A DNA stretch of 8,105 bases from NCBI GenBank assembly GCA_029884035.1, contig JAOUIM010000149.1, forward strand, positions 1 to 8,105. The letters run 5' to 3'. This stretch comes from Aquincola sp. Its GTDB lineage: Bacteria > Pseudomonadota > Gammaproteobacteria > Burkholderiales > Burkholderiaceae_C. The notes beneath the pieces are model-generated. The model did not search any database. It had not been told where the DNA came from and worked only from the letters and a program-made list of their open reading frames with translations. The position numbers were made by a program, and so were the translations under genes. This document shows positions 1-5,777 of this stretch, one piece after another; position 1 is the first letter of the stretch; every line of letters begins with the position of its first letter.

Positions 1-654
1 CTTGGGCAGCTTCGGTGCCAGCCTCGGATTGACCGTCGTGCGCGCGATCACGTAGACCACATAAAGGCTCGCGAGCAGGAACCCGGGAATGATCGCCGCC
101 GCATACAGCTTGACCACCGACACCGCGGAGGTGGCGCCATAGACGATGAGCATGATCGACGGCGGGATCAGGATGCCCAGCGTGCCGCCGGCGCAGATCA
201 CCCCGGAGGACAGTTTCTGGTCGTAGCCGGCCTTCAACATCGCGGGGAAGGCGAGCAGGCCCATCAGCGTCACCACCGCACCCACGATGCCCGTGGCGGT
301 CGCGAACAGTGCGCAGGTGATGAGCGCGGCAACCGCCATCGAGCCCGGGATCGCCCTGAGGGCCACCTGCAGGCTGTAGAAAAGCCGATCGAGGATGTTC
401 GATCTCTCGATCATGTATCCCATGAACAGGAACAGCGGCACGGCGGTCAGCACGTCGTTGTTCATGATGCTGAACGTGTTCTGCGACAACAGGTAGAACA
501 CCCGGCTGTCGAAGAAATCCTGCCCGGGCTGGAAGTAGGCGTAGTAGCCGAACATCACCCCCATCGCCATCAGCGTGAAGGCGATCGGGAAGCCGAGCAG
601 GATGATGAAGATGAAGCTGCCGAGCATCAGCAGCGCGAGTTCCGGATTGCTCAT
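1..654 (-). CDS. dctM: TRAP transporter large permease DctM, operon B (partial, C-terminus outside window)
   Basis: This is the large membrane subunit of a TRAP transporter, which forms the solute pathway in the inner membrane and works with DctQ and the periplasmic DctP. Only the first 218 codons are present; the reading frame is open to the left edge. The ATG at 654 is preceded by GGAAGG six bases upstream (661-666) and overlaps the dctQ stop as ATGA, so the start is secure. Visible family features are the first helix with GFPIAFTLMAMGV (about residues 21-33), the NNDVLTAVPLFLFMGY segment (about 63-78), the ATGIVGAVVTLMG block, and GGTLGILIPPSIMLIVYGATS near residues 160-180. It is clearly homologous to the operon A permease at 3038-5068 but starts directly at the first canonical helix and lacks that protein's extra N-terminal helix. 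The visible part ends just before the point where the operon A protein carries its large insertion, so its presence here cannot be judged. Confidence 0.95.
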   Translation of the reverse strand, partial: MSNPELALLMLGSFIFIILLGFPIAFTLMAMGVMFGYYAYFQPGQDFFDSRVFYLLSQNTFSIMNNDVLTAVPLFLFMGYMIERSNILDRLFYSLQVALRAIPGSMAVAALITCALFATATGIVGAVVTLMGLLAFPAMLKAGYDQKLSSGVICAGGTLGILIPPSIMLIVYGATSAVSVVKLYAAAIIPGFLLASLYVVYVIARTTVNPRLAPKLPK

Positions 655-1241
655 CGGGCACCTTCCGTGTTTGCTGACTGCGCATGCTCTTGCTGGAGCA
701 CGTCCTCGAGTTCCTCGACATCGTGGAGCTGCTTCGGCCAGTAACCGTTCTGGATGCACAGGACGCAACGGATCACCTGCGCGATGCCCTGGATGAAGAG
801 CATCACGCCGGCCAGCGGGATCAGCGCCTTGAGCTGCCAGATCGGCACGCCGACCGGGCTGTTGACGCTGACCTCCCGGTAGCCGAAGGAGTCATGCGCA
901 TAGCCGTATCCCGCGATGATCAGCGCGGTGACTCCGGGATAGAAGAAGATGAAATACAGCACCAGTTCGATGCTTGCCTGGACGCGTGGGCGCAACAGCC
1001 GGAACAGCACATCGCCACGCACATGGGCATTGCGCGACAGCGCATAGGCGCCGGCCATGATGAACAGCGCGCCGTAGAGGATGTAGCTCATGTCGAATGC
1101 CCAGCTCGTCGGGTCGTTCAGGGCATAGCGCATGAAGACCTCGTAGGAGGTTCCGAGCGTCAGGATCAGGATGCACCACGCAAACGCATGGCCGACCGCC
1201 ATGCTGAAGCGGTCGATCATGATGAGGAATCTCTGGAGCAT
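651..1241 (-). CDS. dctQ: TRAP transporter small permease DctQ, operon B
   Basis: This is the small membrane subunit of the second TRAP transporter, 196 residues, the usual size for the family. Four hydrophobic helices are visible at about residues 15-37, 49-68, 91-113 and 138-160. The HVRGDVL motif follows helix 2 (residues 73-79) and an IRCVLCIQNGYWP block follows helix 4; both also occur in the operon A DctQ (HVRGDVL and IRCVICIKNGAWP), which supports the FcbT2-like subgroup. The tail is short and acidic. The ATG at 1241 has GAAGGA nine bases upstream (1251-1256). The stop overlaps the dctM start (ATGA), implying translational coupling. It lies 124 bases downstream of dctP, and that gap holds a strong intrinsic terminator, so dctQ and dctM are probably expressed at a lower level than dctP. 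DctQ is required for transport in characterised TRAP systems and is thought to help dock DctP. Confidence 0.95.
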   Translation of the reverse strand: MLQRFLIMIDRFSMAVGHAFAWCILILTLGTSYEVFMRYALNDPTSWAFDMSYILYGALFIMAGAYALSRNAHVRGDVLFRLLRPRVQASIELVLYFIFFYPGVTALIIAGYGYAHDSFGYREVSVNSPVGVPIWQLKALIPLAGVMLFIQGIAQVIRCVLCIQNGYWPKQLHDVEELEDVLQQEHAQSANTEGAR

Positions 1242-1291
1242 GGTGTTCAGTCCTTCACAAGGCGCTTCGGTGCAGCGTGATCATGGCCCGG

Positions 1292-1321
1292 AAAAAAGGC
1301 GGCGCATCACTGCGCCGCCTT
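1292..1321 (-). terminator. Intrinsic terminator/attenuator between dctP and dctQ of operon B
   Basis: On the minus strand, AAGGCGGCGCA, a GTGA loop (a GNRA-type tetraloop in RNA) and TGCGCCGCCTT form a perfect 11-bp stem (1311-1321 with 1296-1306). A run of six T follows on the transcript strand (1297-1292, the first two within the stem base). This is a textbook Rho-independent structure. It begins 45 bases after the dctP stop and ends 51 bases before the dctQ start. Because the same operon continues downstream, it most likely acts as a partial terminator or as a 3' stabiliser that keeps binding-protein mRNA in excess. No second promoter between it and dctQ is obvious. Confidence 0.9.
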
Positions 1322-1365
1322 CGCTGGGCCCCTGTCGTGCGCGTACGAGGCTGGCGCAGTGCGCG

Positions 1366-2523
1366 TCAGAACCCGAGCTTGCCGTACAGGTGCTCGTAGG
1401 CCTGCTGGTAGTCCGCGTCATTGAAGAAGCCGTAGTAGCCGACGCGCTTGGCCCAGGCCTTCTGCGACTCCCAGACCTTCTTGAAGAAGGGATCCTCGTC
1501 GGACAGCTTCTTGACCAGCACGTCCCACGATTTGAGCTGTTCGGTGAACACGTCCTTGGGAGTGCGAAGCACGTTGACCTTGTCCTTGGTCTTGAGCTCC
1601 TGCAGGTCGGTCGAGTACTGGTCCATCGCGAGCGCGTAGTTCGCCGTCGACGCCGCCTCGGCCGCGTACTTCAGGATCGCCTGCAGATCCTTGGGCAGCG
1701 AGTTGTACTTCTTCTTGTTGAAGTCGATCTCGAAGAACTCCATCGCCTGGTGGTAGCTGCCCATGTAGTAGTTCTTCGCCACGTCCTGGGCGCCGAAGCG
1801 GCGGTCCGAGGTCGGGTTGTTGAACTCGAAGGCATCGATCACGCCGCGCTCCATCGCCGGGACGATTTCACCGCCCGGCAGCTGCGTGACCTTCATGCCC
1901 ATGTCCTGCATCAGGTCGGCGGCCAAACCCACGGTGCGGTACTTGAATCCCTTCAGATCGGCCGCGCCCTTGATCGGCTTCTTGAACCAACCCAGCGGCT
2001 GGGTCGGCATCGGCATCGCGAAGAAGGCGATGACGTCCAGGTTGAGCTTTTGCACCAGCTCATCGTAGAAAGGCGTGCCCTGGCGGTGGATCCAGGCCAG
2101 CATCTGGTTGGCGTTGCAGCCGTTGATCGGGCCCGAGCCGAACAGCGAGGCGACCTTGCTCTTGCCGTACCAGTACACCGCGACCGTGTGCGCCGCATCG
2201 ATCACGCCCTTGCTGGTGGCGTCCATGACCTCGAAGGGCTTCACGACCGAGCCGCCGACGAGGTAGTCGATGCGTAGCCGCCCGCCGGCCATCTCGTTGA
2301 CGCGCGCGACGTACTGCTCAGCCATCTCGTTGAAGATGTCCTTCGCCCCCCAGGCGCCCTGCATCTTCAGCACGATGGGCGATTGAGCGACCGAGATCAT
2401 CGGCGCCGTCAGCGCCGCTGCGCCCGCCGCTCCCGACACTGCGGCACCAAGAAACTTGCGCCGCGCGGGCCGCTGTTCACTCGCGCCAGGGTTAACGGCG
2501 GCGTTGTCAATGTCCTGTCTCAT
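1366..2523 (-). CDS. dctP: TRAP transporter periplasmic substrate-binding protein DctP, operon B
   Basis: This 385-residue protein is the periplasmic solute receptor of a TRAP transporter. A twin-arginine signal is visible: RRKFLG at residues 21-26, a small-residue hydrophobic stretch, and a likely cleavage site near SVAQ (44-47), so the protein is probably exported folded by Tat. The mature part follows the FcbT1/TakP-like pattern: GGRLRIDYLVGGSVV (80-94), TQPLGWF (174-180), FKYRTVGL (193-200), LPGGEIVPAMERGVIDAFEFNN (215-236). R196 is in the position of the conserved DctP arginine that pairs with the substrate carboxylate. E233-F234 sits where 2-oxo-acid-binding relatives usually have Glu-Trp, which is a possible ligand difference. 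The ATG at 2523 has a perfect AAGGAG six bases upstream (2530-2535). It is the first gene of operon B, with its own long leader. The ligand is probably an organic acid and cannot be named. Confidence 0.95.
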   Translation of the reverse strand: MRQDIDNAAVNPGASEQRPARRKFLGAAVSGAAGAAALTAPMISVAQSPIVLKMQGAWGAKDIFNEMAEQYVARVNEMAGGRLRIDYLVGGSVVKPFEVMDATSKGVIDAAHTVAVYWYGKSKVASLFGSGPINGCNANQMLAWIHRQGTPFYDELVQKLNLDVIAFFAMPMPTQPLGWFKKPIKGAADLKGFKYRTVGLAADLMQDMGMKVTQLPGGEIVPAMERGVIDAFEFNNPTSDRRFGAQDVAKNYYMGSYHQAMEFFEIDFNKKKYNSLPKDLQAILKYAAEAASTANYALAMDQYSTDLQELKTKDKVNVLRTPKDVFTEQLKSWDVLVKKLSDEDPFFKKVWESQKAWAKRVGYYGFFNDADYQQAYEHLYGKLGF

Positions 2524-2614
2524 AGAGGTCTCCTTGTGTAGTGCCGATGCGGGCTGATTCGTTCCAGTGAAGCTCTGCGCTCAGCGCGGGTCGTGCGGCG
2601 CTCGCGGTTCGTCA

Positions 2615-2691
2615 AAGCTCAGCTTATGATTTGAACAAATACAACGGCGAGGATACTCCGCGACACTACGTATCTATACAAATACATAGAT
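2615..2691 (-). promoter_or_regulatory. AT-rich, palindrome-rich control region upstream of operon B
   Basis: This stretch, 92-168 bases upstream of dctP of operon B, is strikingly AT-rich for the window. It contains three inverted repeats: AAGCT-c-AGCTT (2615-2625), ATTTG-aa-CAAAT (2629-2640) and ATCTAT-N8-ATAGAT (2672-2691). It lies downstream, in transcription order, of a terminator-like hairpin, so operon B needs a promoter here. I could not find a convincing sigma-70 -35/-10 pair with normal spacing, nor a sigma-54 site. The palindromes could be operators; GntR-type regulators often control TRAP operons and use AT-rich sites, but no regulator gene is in the window. Confidence 0.4.
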
Positions 2692-2695
2692 GGGG

Positions 2696-2734
2696 AAAAA
2701 CCCGATCACACCGGTGTGGGTGCTTGAATCGGGT
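2696..2734 (-). terminator. Probable intrinsic terminator downstream of operon A
   Basis: On the minus strand, ACCCGAT (2734-2728) pairs with ATCGGGT (2706-2700), and the T run continues to 2696, giving five T in a row. The 21-base loop contains a nested perfect palindrome CACACCGGTGTG (2707-2718), which could form a second small hairpin stacked on the main stem. The position, about 300 bases after the dctM stop of operon A and 170 bases before dctP of operon B, suits a boundary between the two operons. The 7-bp stem and large loop make it weaker than the terminator at 1292-1321. Confidence 0.6.
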
Positions 2735-2760
2735 CGAGCCCTCCCGATGCGATTGAAGCG

Positions 2761-2875
2761 GGCATCCCGGCGGATGCCTTGGCGCAATCAGGGCGCAAAG
2801 ACGTGCCGGGCCAGACTCGTTCCCAGAGCGCGCCCGCGCTCGTGCCACTGTGACGGTCGCGCCAAGGCGCCGTCA
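2761..2875. repeat. Two hairpins in the inter-operon gap
   Basis: Two inverted repeats stand out. GGCATCC-cggc-GGATGCC (2761-2778) is a perfect 7-bp stem with a four-base loop. TGACGG (2851-2856) pairs with CCGTCA (2870-2875), with an inner CGCC/GGCG stem and a three-base bulge. Neither is followed by a T run on either strand. They may be copies of a dispersed intergenic palindrome or RNA-stabilising structures. The gap from 2524 to 3037 shows no credible gene; the short open frames there have arginine-rich, family-less translations. Confidence 0.5.
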
Positions 2876-2925
2876 GCGCGGTCGTCGGCGAGCGGGCGGC
2901 TTTGCACGGGCCCGCGCAGCCGGAA

Positions 2926-2952
2926 GCCGGGCGCAGCCCGGCTGCGCCCGGC
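2926..2952. repeat. GC-rich 11-bp hairpin downstream of dctM, operon A
   Basis: GCCGGGCGCAG (2926-2936) and CTGCGCCCGGC (2942-2952) form a perfect 11-bp GC stem around a five-base loop. An alternative shorter hairpin (GCCGGGC with GCCCGGC at 2936-2942) competes with it. It lies about 86 bases past the dctM stop and has no T run on either strand, so it is not a classic intrinsic terminator. It may still pause polymerase or protect the 3' end of the operon A mRNA. Confidence 0.6.
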
Positions 2953-2978
2953 AACGGTGCGAAGTTCTCGATCTCGAG

Positions 2979-3002
2979 TGACGGCGCCGGCAGGCGTCGT
3001 CA
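2979..3002 (-). repeat. Hairpin immediately after dctM, operon A
   Basis: TGACG-a-CGCC, a four-base loop and GGCG-c-CGTCA form a 9-bp stem with one A-C mismatch on the minus strand, starting 36 bases after the dctM stop. The ten-base sequence TGACGGCGCC in this hairpin recurs in inverted orientation at 2866-2875. No T run follows. It is the first of a series of hairpins in this gap and could be a 3'-end processing or stabilising element. Confidence 0.45.
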
Positions 3003-3037
3003 GCTCGTCAGACAGTGCCGACCGTTGCTTCTGATAC

Positions 3038-5068
3038 TTACTTGTAGAGGACGTTGGGCAACCACATGCCGATGGCCGGCCAGATGTACAGCAAAGCCAA
3101 CGCAATCACCTGGATGCCCATGAACGGCATCATGCCCGCGAAGATCTGGTTGAGCGTCACGTGCTTTGGCGACACACCCTTCAGGTAGAACGCGGCCATC
3201 GCCACCGGTGGCGACAGGAAGGCGGTCTGCAGGTTCAGCGCCACCAGCAGGCCGAAGAACAGTGGATCGACGTTGAACTTGGCCAGCAGCGGAATGAAGA
3301 TCGGCATGAAAATCACGATGATCTCGGTCCACTCCAGCGGCCAGCCCAGGATGAAGATGATGAACTGGCTGAGCATCATGAACTGGACCGTCGACAGGCC
3401 GAGTGACAGCACCCAGCGCTCGATGATCTCCTGCCCGCCGAGCAGGGCGAACGAGGCCGAGAAGATCGATGAGCCGACGAACAACCAGCACACCATCGCG
3501 CTGGTCTTGGCTGTCAGGAACGAGGACTCCTTGATGATGCCGCCGAGGTCGATCAGTGTCTTGACCACCGCCGGGCCGCCCTCGCTCTGCTTGGTCGCGA
3601 TGTATCGATAGACGCCGGCCAGCAGCAGGCCGCCGAAGGCGCCGACCGCGGCCGCCTCGGTCGGCGTGGCCAGACCGAAAACGATCGAGCCGAGCACGGC
3701 CAGGATCATCACCGCGAGCGGGAAGAACGAGGCCAGCAGCATCTTGAAGATCTCCAGCCGCTGCCAATTCATCAACCAACTGACCAGCGCCAGGCTGGCC
3801 ATGCCCACGCCAAAGACGATCCAGTACCAGGCGGGTACCGGCGCGCGCTCGGCGGGAGGTGCCGGCGTGTCCGGTGCCGATGCCGTCTGCGCTTGCATGC
3901 CGGCAGACGAGGGGGCGGCCGAGGCCGCGGAACCAGCCTCGGCGGGCGGCTCCTTGAGGTCAGCCGCGTCCTTCGGGGGCTCCTGGAGCCCGCCTTCTTC
4001 CTTCGGTGGCTCTTGCAGACCCGAGTCGGCCGCGGCGCTGTCGGATTCAGCGGCGACCGATCCGCCGGCTTGGACCAGGCCGGTCGTGTCGACGGCCGCC
4101 GTGGGCGCGGTTGCAGCAGCGTACATGACCACCAGCAGCGCGGCGATCGAGATCGCCGGAAGCAGCGAAACGAGCAGCTGCGTCGCGACCTGGCGCTTGG
4201 GCAGCGTGGGCATGCGCAGGGCACCGACCAGGCCCGCGAGCGCATTGCCGCCGCGTGCGCTCAAGGCCTGCGACAACGGTGGCAGCGGCACCTGGCGCTC
4301 GCTCTCGGACAACGGCGGCGCGAGGTGCGGCTTCCACTTGGCCATCAAGATCACGTAGCCGACGTACAGGCCGGCCAACATGATTCCCGGGAAGAACGCC
4401 CCCGCATATAGCTTGACGACCGAGACGCCGGCGGTGGCACCGTAGACGATCAGCAGGACAGAAGGCGGAATCAGGATGCCCAGACAGCCGCCCGCTGTGA
4501 TGGAACCGGCCGCGAGCTTGATGTTGTAGCCCGCGCGCAGCATGGCGGGCAGCGCGAGCAGCCCCATCAGCGTGACCACCGCGCCGACAATGCCGGTCGC
4601 GGTCGCGAAGATCGCGCAGGTGACGATGGTCGCCACGGCCAGGGCCCCAGGCAAGCGGGCGAGCGACAGATGCAGGCTCTTGAAGAGCTTCTCGATCAAG
4701 TTCGCGCGTTCGACCAGGTAGCCCATGAAGACGAACAGTGGAATCGCGATCAGGACATCGTTGGACATCACCGAGTACGCGCGCTGCACCATCAGGTCGA
4801 GGATCTGCTGATTGGCCAGCGCCGGATTGACGCTGCGGTAGGCGAGCCAGCCGAAAAACACGCCCATGCCCATCAGCGTGAACGCCGTCGGGAAGCCGAG
4901 CATGATGGCCACGACGATCAGCGCCAGCATCAGCAGGCCCAGGTACCCGAGATCCTCCCGACTCAGGTGCCCATCGACGAAATTGCCCCAGGGCATGAAG
5001 AACACGACGGTGGCGAGGATGATCGCCATCAGGGCAAAGCCGAACCACAGCTCCTTCTTGACTTTCAT
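3038..5068 (-). CDS. dctM: TRAP transporter large permease DctM, operon A, with large insertion
   Basis: This 676-residue permease subunit is far longer than the roughly 430 residues typical of DctM. Conserved blocks are present: GFPTAFTLMGMGVFFGW (58-74), SNDVLIAIPLFVFMGY (102-117), FATATGIVGAVVTLMG (154-169), GGCLGILIPPSVLLIVYGAT (193-212) and GLATPTEAAAVGAFGG (465-480). Two additions stand out. An extra hydrophobic helix lies at about 7-27, before the canonical first helix. An insertion lies at about 246-445 and holds two further helices (about 297-317 and 414-432) around a Pro/Ala-rich acidic linker (319-412; 14 acidic and 4 basic residues). Basic residues flanking the added helices suggest the linker is periplasmic. 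The second half has the usual TRAP helices. The ATG at 5068 overlaps the dctQ stop (ATGA) and has GGGGAG six bases upstream (5075-5080). The reading frame is intact, so the insertion is not a frameshift artefact. Relatives with long inter-domain insertions may exist, so it may be a subgroup trait. Confidence 0.95.
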   Translation of the reverse strand: MKVKKELWFGFALMAIILATVVFFMPWGNFVDGHLSREDLGYLGLLMLALIVVAIMLGFPTAFTLMGMGVFFGWLAYRSVNPALANQQILDLMVQRAYSVMSNDVLIAIPLFVFMGYLVERANLIEKLFKSLHLSLARLPGALAVATIVTCAIFATATGIVGAVVTLMGLLALPAMLRAGYNIKLAAGSITAGGCLGILIPPSVLLIVYGATAGVSVVKLYAGAFFPGIMLAGLYVGYVILMAKWKPHLAPPLSESERQVPLPPLSQALSARGGNALAGLVGALRMPTLPKRQVATQLLVSLLPAISIAALLVVMYAAATAPTAAVDTTGLVQAGGSVAAESDSAAADSGLQEPPKEEGGLQEPPKDAADLKEPPAEAGSAASAAPSSAGMQAQTASAPDTPAPPAERAPVPAWYWIVFGVGMASLALVSWLMNWQRLEIFKMLLASFFPLAVMILAVLGSIVFGLATPTEAAAVGAFGGLLLAGVYRYIATKQSEGGPAVVKTLIDLGGIIKESSFLTAKTSAMVCWLFVGSSIFSASFALLGGQEIIERWVLSLGLSTVQFMMLSQFIIFILGWPLEWTEIIVIFMPIFIPLLAKFNVDPLFFGLLVALNLQTAFLSPPVAMAAFYLKGVSPKHVTLNQIFAGMMPFMGIQVIALALLYIWPAIGMWLPNVLYK
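3929..4018 (-). repeat. Three-unit 30-bp coding repeat in the DctM linker
   Basis: Residues 351-380 of the operon A DctM consist of three 10-residue units in exact register: LQEPPKEEGG, LQEPPKDAAD and LKEPPAEAGS. The first six residues are identical in units one and two. At DNA level the period is 30 bases with several substitutions between units, so it is an old, diverged tandem repeat rather than a fresh slippage event. It lies in the linker predicted to face the periplasm. Proline-rich acidic repeats of this kind form extended spacers; copy number may vary between strains. Confidence 0.85.
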
Positions 5069-5709
5069 TTCGTGCTCCCCTCTTGCACGACGAAGCGGTC
5101 GAGCTTGGCGATGTCATCGTCCTTCACGTGGACCATTTCCTTGAGCTTGTCGACGTCGACCTCTTCCACGTCTTCGATGCGCGCCGGCCATGCGCCGTTC
5201 TTGATGCAGATCACGCAGCGGATGATCTCGACGATGCCCTGCACGAACAGGAACGCGCCGGCCAGCGGCAGCATCGTCTTGAACGGATAGATCGGCGGCC
5301 CGTCCGCGGTGATGGTGGAGTGCTCGTTCATCGCCCAGGACTCGGCCGCGTAGTAGTAGCCCGCATAGGTCAATGCGAACACGCCGGGGATGAAGAACAC
5401 GATGTAAAGGATCAGGTCGATCGTGGCCTGCGTGCGCGGTTCGAAGAAGCCGTACAGCACGTCGCCACGGACATGACCGGCCTTGGCCAAGGTGTAGGCG
5501 CCGGCCATCATGAACAGCGTGCCGTACATCATGATCATGCCGTCGAACGCCCATGAATGCGGGTGGTCCAGCACGTAGCGCGAGAACACCTCCCACGAGA
5601 TCATCAGCGTGAGGGCGACGATCAACCAGGAAAACGCCTGGCCGACGAAGGTGCTGATCTTGTCGATCGTCAGCAGCAATTTCTGCATGGCACGGTCCAT
5701 GAAAGACAT
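5065..5709 (-). CDS. dctQ: TRAP transporter small permease DctQ, operon A
   Basis: This is the small four-helix membrane subunit of the first TRAP transporter, 214 residues from the ATG at 5709. Helices are at about 20-42, 53-74, 97-119 and 145-166. It shares with the operon B DctQ the SWAFD segment, HVRGDVL (79-85), the FFIPGV-type third helix and the IRCVICIKNGAWP block (163-175). The C-terminal tail (176-214) is longer than in its paralogue and strongly charged (for example DVEEVDVDKLKE), and should be cytoplasmic. The start is uncertain: ATG codons at 5709, 5700 and 5688 are all possible. The only SD-like sequence, GGGTGG (5713-5718), lies three bases before 5709 and twelve before 5700. 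The paralogue aligns best with a start at 5688. The stop overlaps the dctM start as ATGA. It follows dctP after 68 bases and should be co-transcribed with it. Confidence 0.93.
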   Translation of the reverse strand: MSFMDRAMQKLLLTIDKISTFVGQAFSWLIVALTLMISWEVFSRYVLDHPHSWAFDGMIMMYGTLFMMAGAYTLAKAGHVRGDVLYGFFEPRTQATIDLILYIVFFIPGVFALTYAGYYYAAESWAMNEHSTITADGPPIYPFKTMLPLAGAFLFVQGIVEIIRCVICIKNGAWPARIEDVEEVDVDKLKEMVHVKDDDIAKLDRFVVQEGSTK

Positions 5710-5712
5710 CAA

Positions 5713-5748
5713 CCACCCGGGCGGAGCCGGATGGTCGATGCAGGGTGG
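5713..5748 (-). promoter_or_regulatory. Possible RBS-sequestering stem ahead of dctQ, operon A
   Basis: The only SD-like sequence before dctQ, GGGTGG at 5718-5713 on the minus strand, is exactly complementary to CCACCC at 5748-5743, 24 bases upstream. The resulting 6-bp stem would hide the ribosome-binding region and could lower dctQ translation. The loop is large and the stem short, so this is only a candidate. Confidence 0.3.
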
Positions 5749-5754
5749 AACATT

Positions 5755-5769
5755 GACGCCCTCGGCGTC
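5755..5769 (-). other. Small hairpin between dctP and dctQ, operon A
   Basis: GACGCC-gag-GGCGTC on the minus strand forms a 6-bp stem with a three-base loop, starting 8 bases after the dctP stop. There is no T run, so it is not an intrinsic terminator. It occupies the same place as the strong terminator of operon B and may act as an mRNA-stabilising structure at the end of the dctP message. Confidence 0.4.
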
Positions 5770-5777
5770 TTGGCGGA

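Noticed and set aside
1171..2277. Long plus-strand open frame antisense to dctP of operon B
   Set aside because: The translation is low in complexity with no family resemblance, and the minus strand encodes a clear DctP. Such frames arise from GC-rich third positions.
2832..2847. TGGCAC on the minus strand near 2842-2847 as a sigma-54 promoter
   Set aside because: The required TTGC-type -12 element is missing at the right distance, and the site is more than 300 bases from dctP.
2690..3034. Short open frames on both strands in the inter-operon gap
   Set aside because: Their translations are rich in Arg, Ser and Pro with no recognisable domain, they lack good ribosome-binding sites, and they overlap the hairpins.
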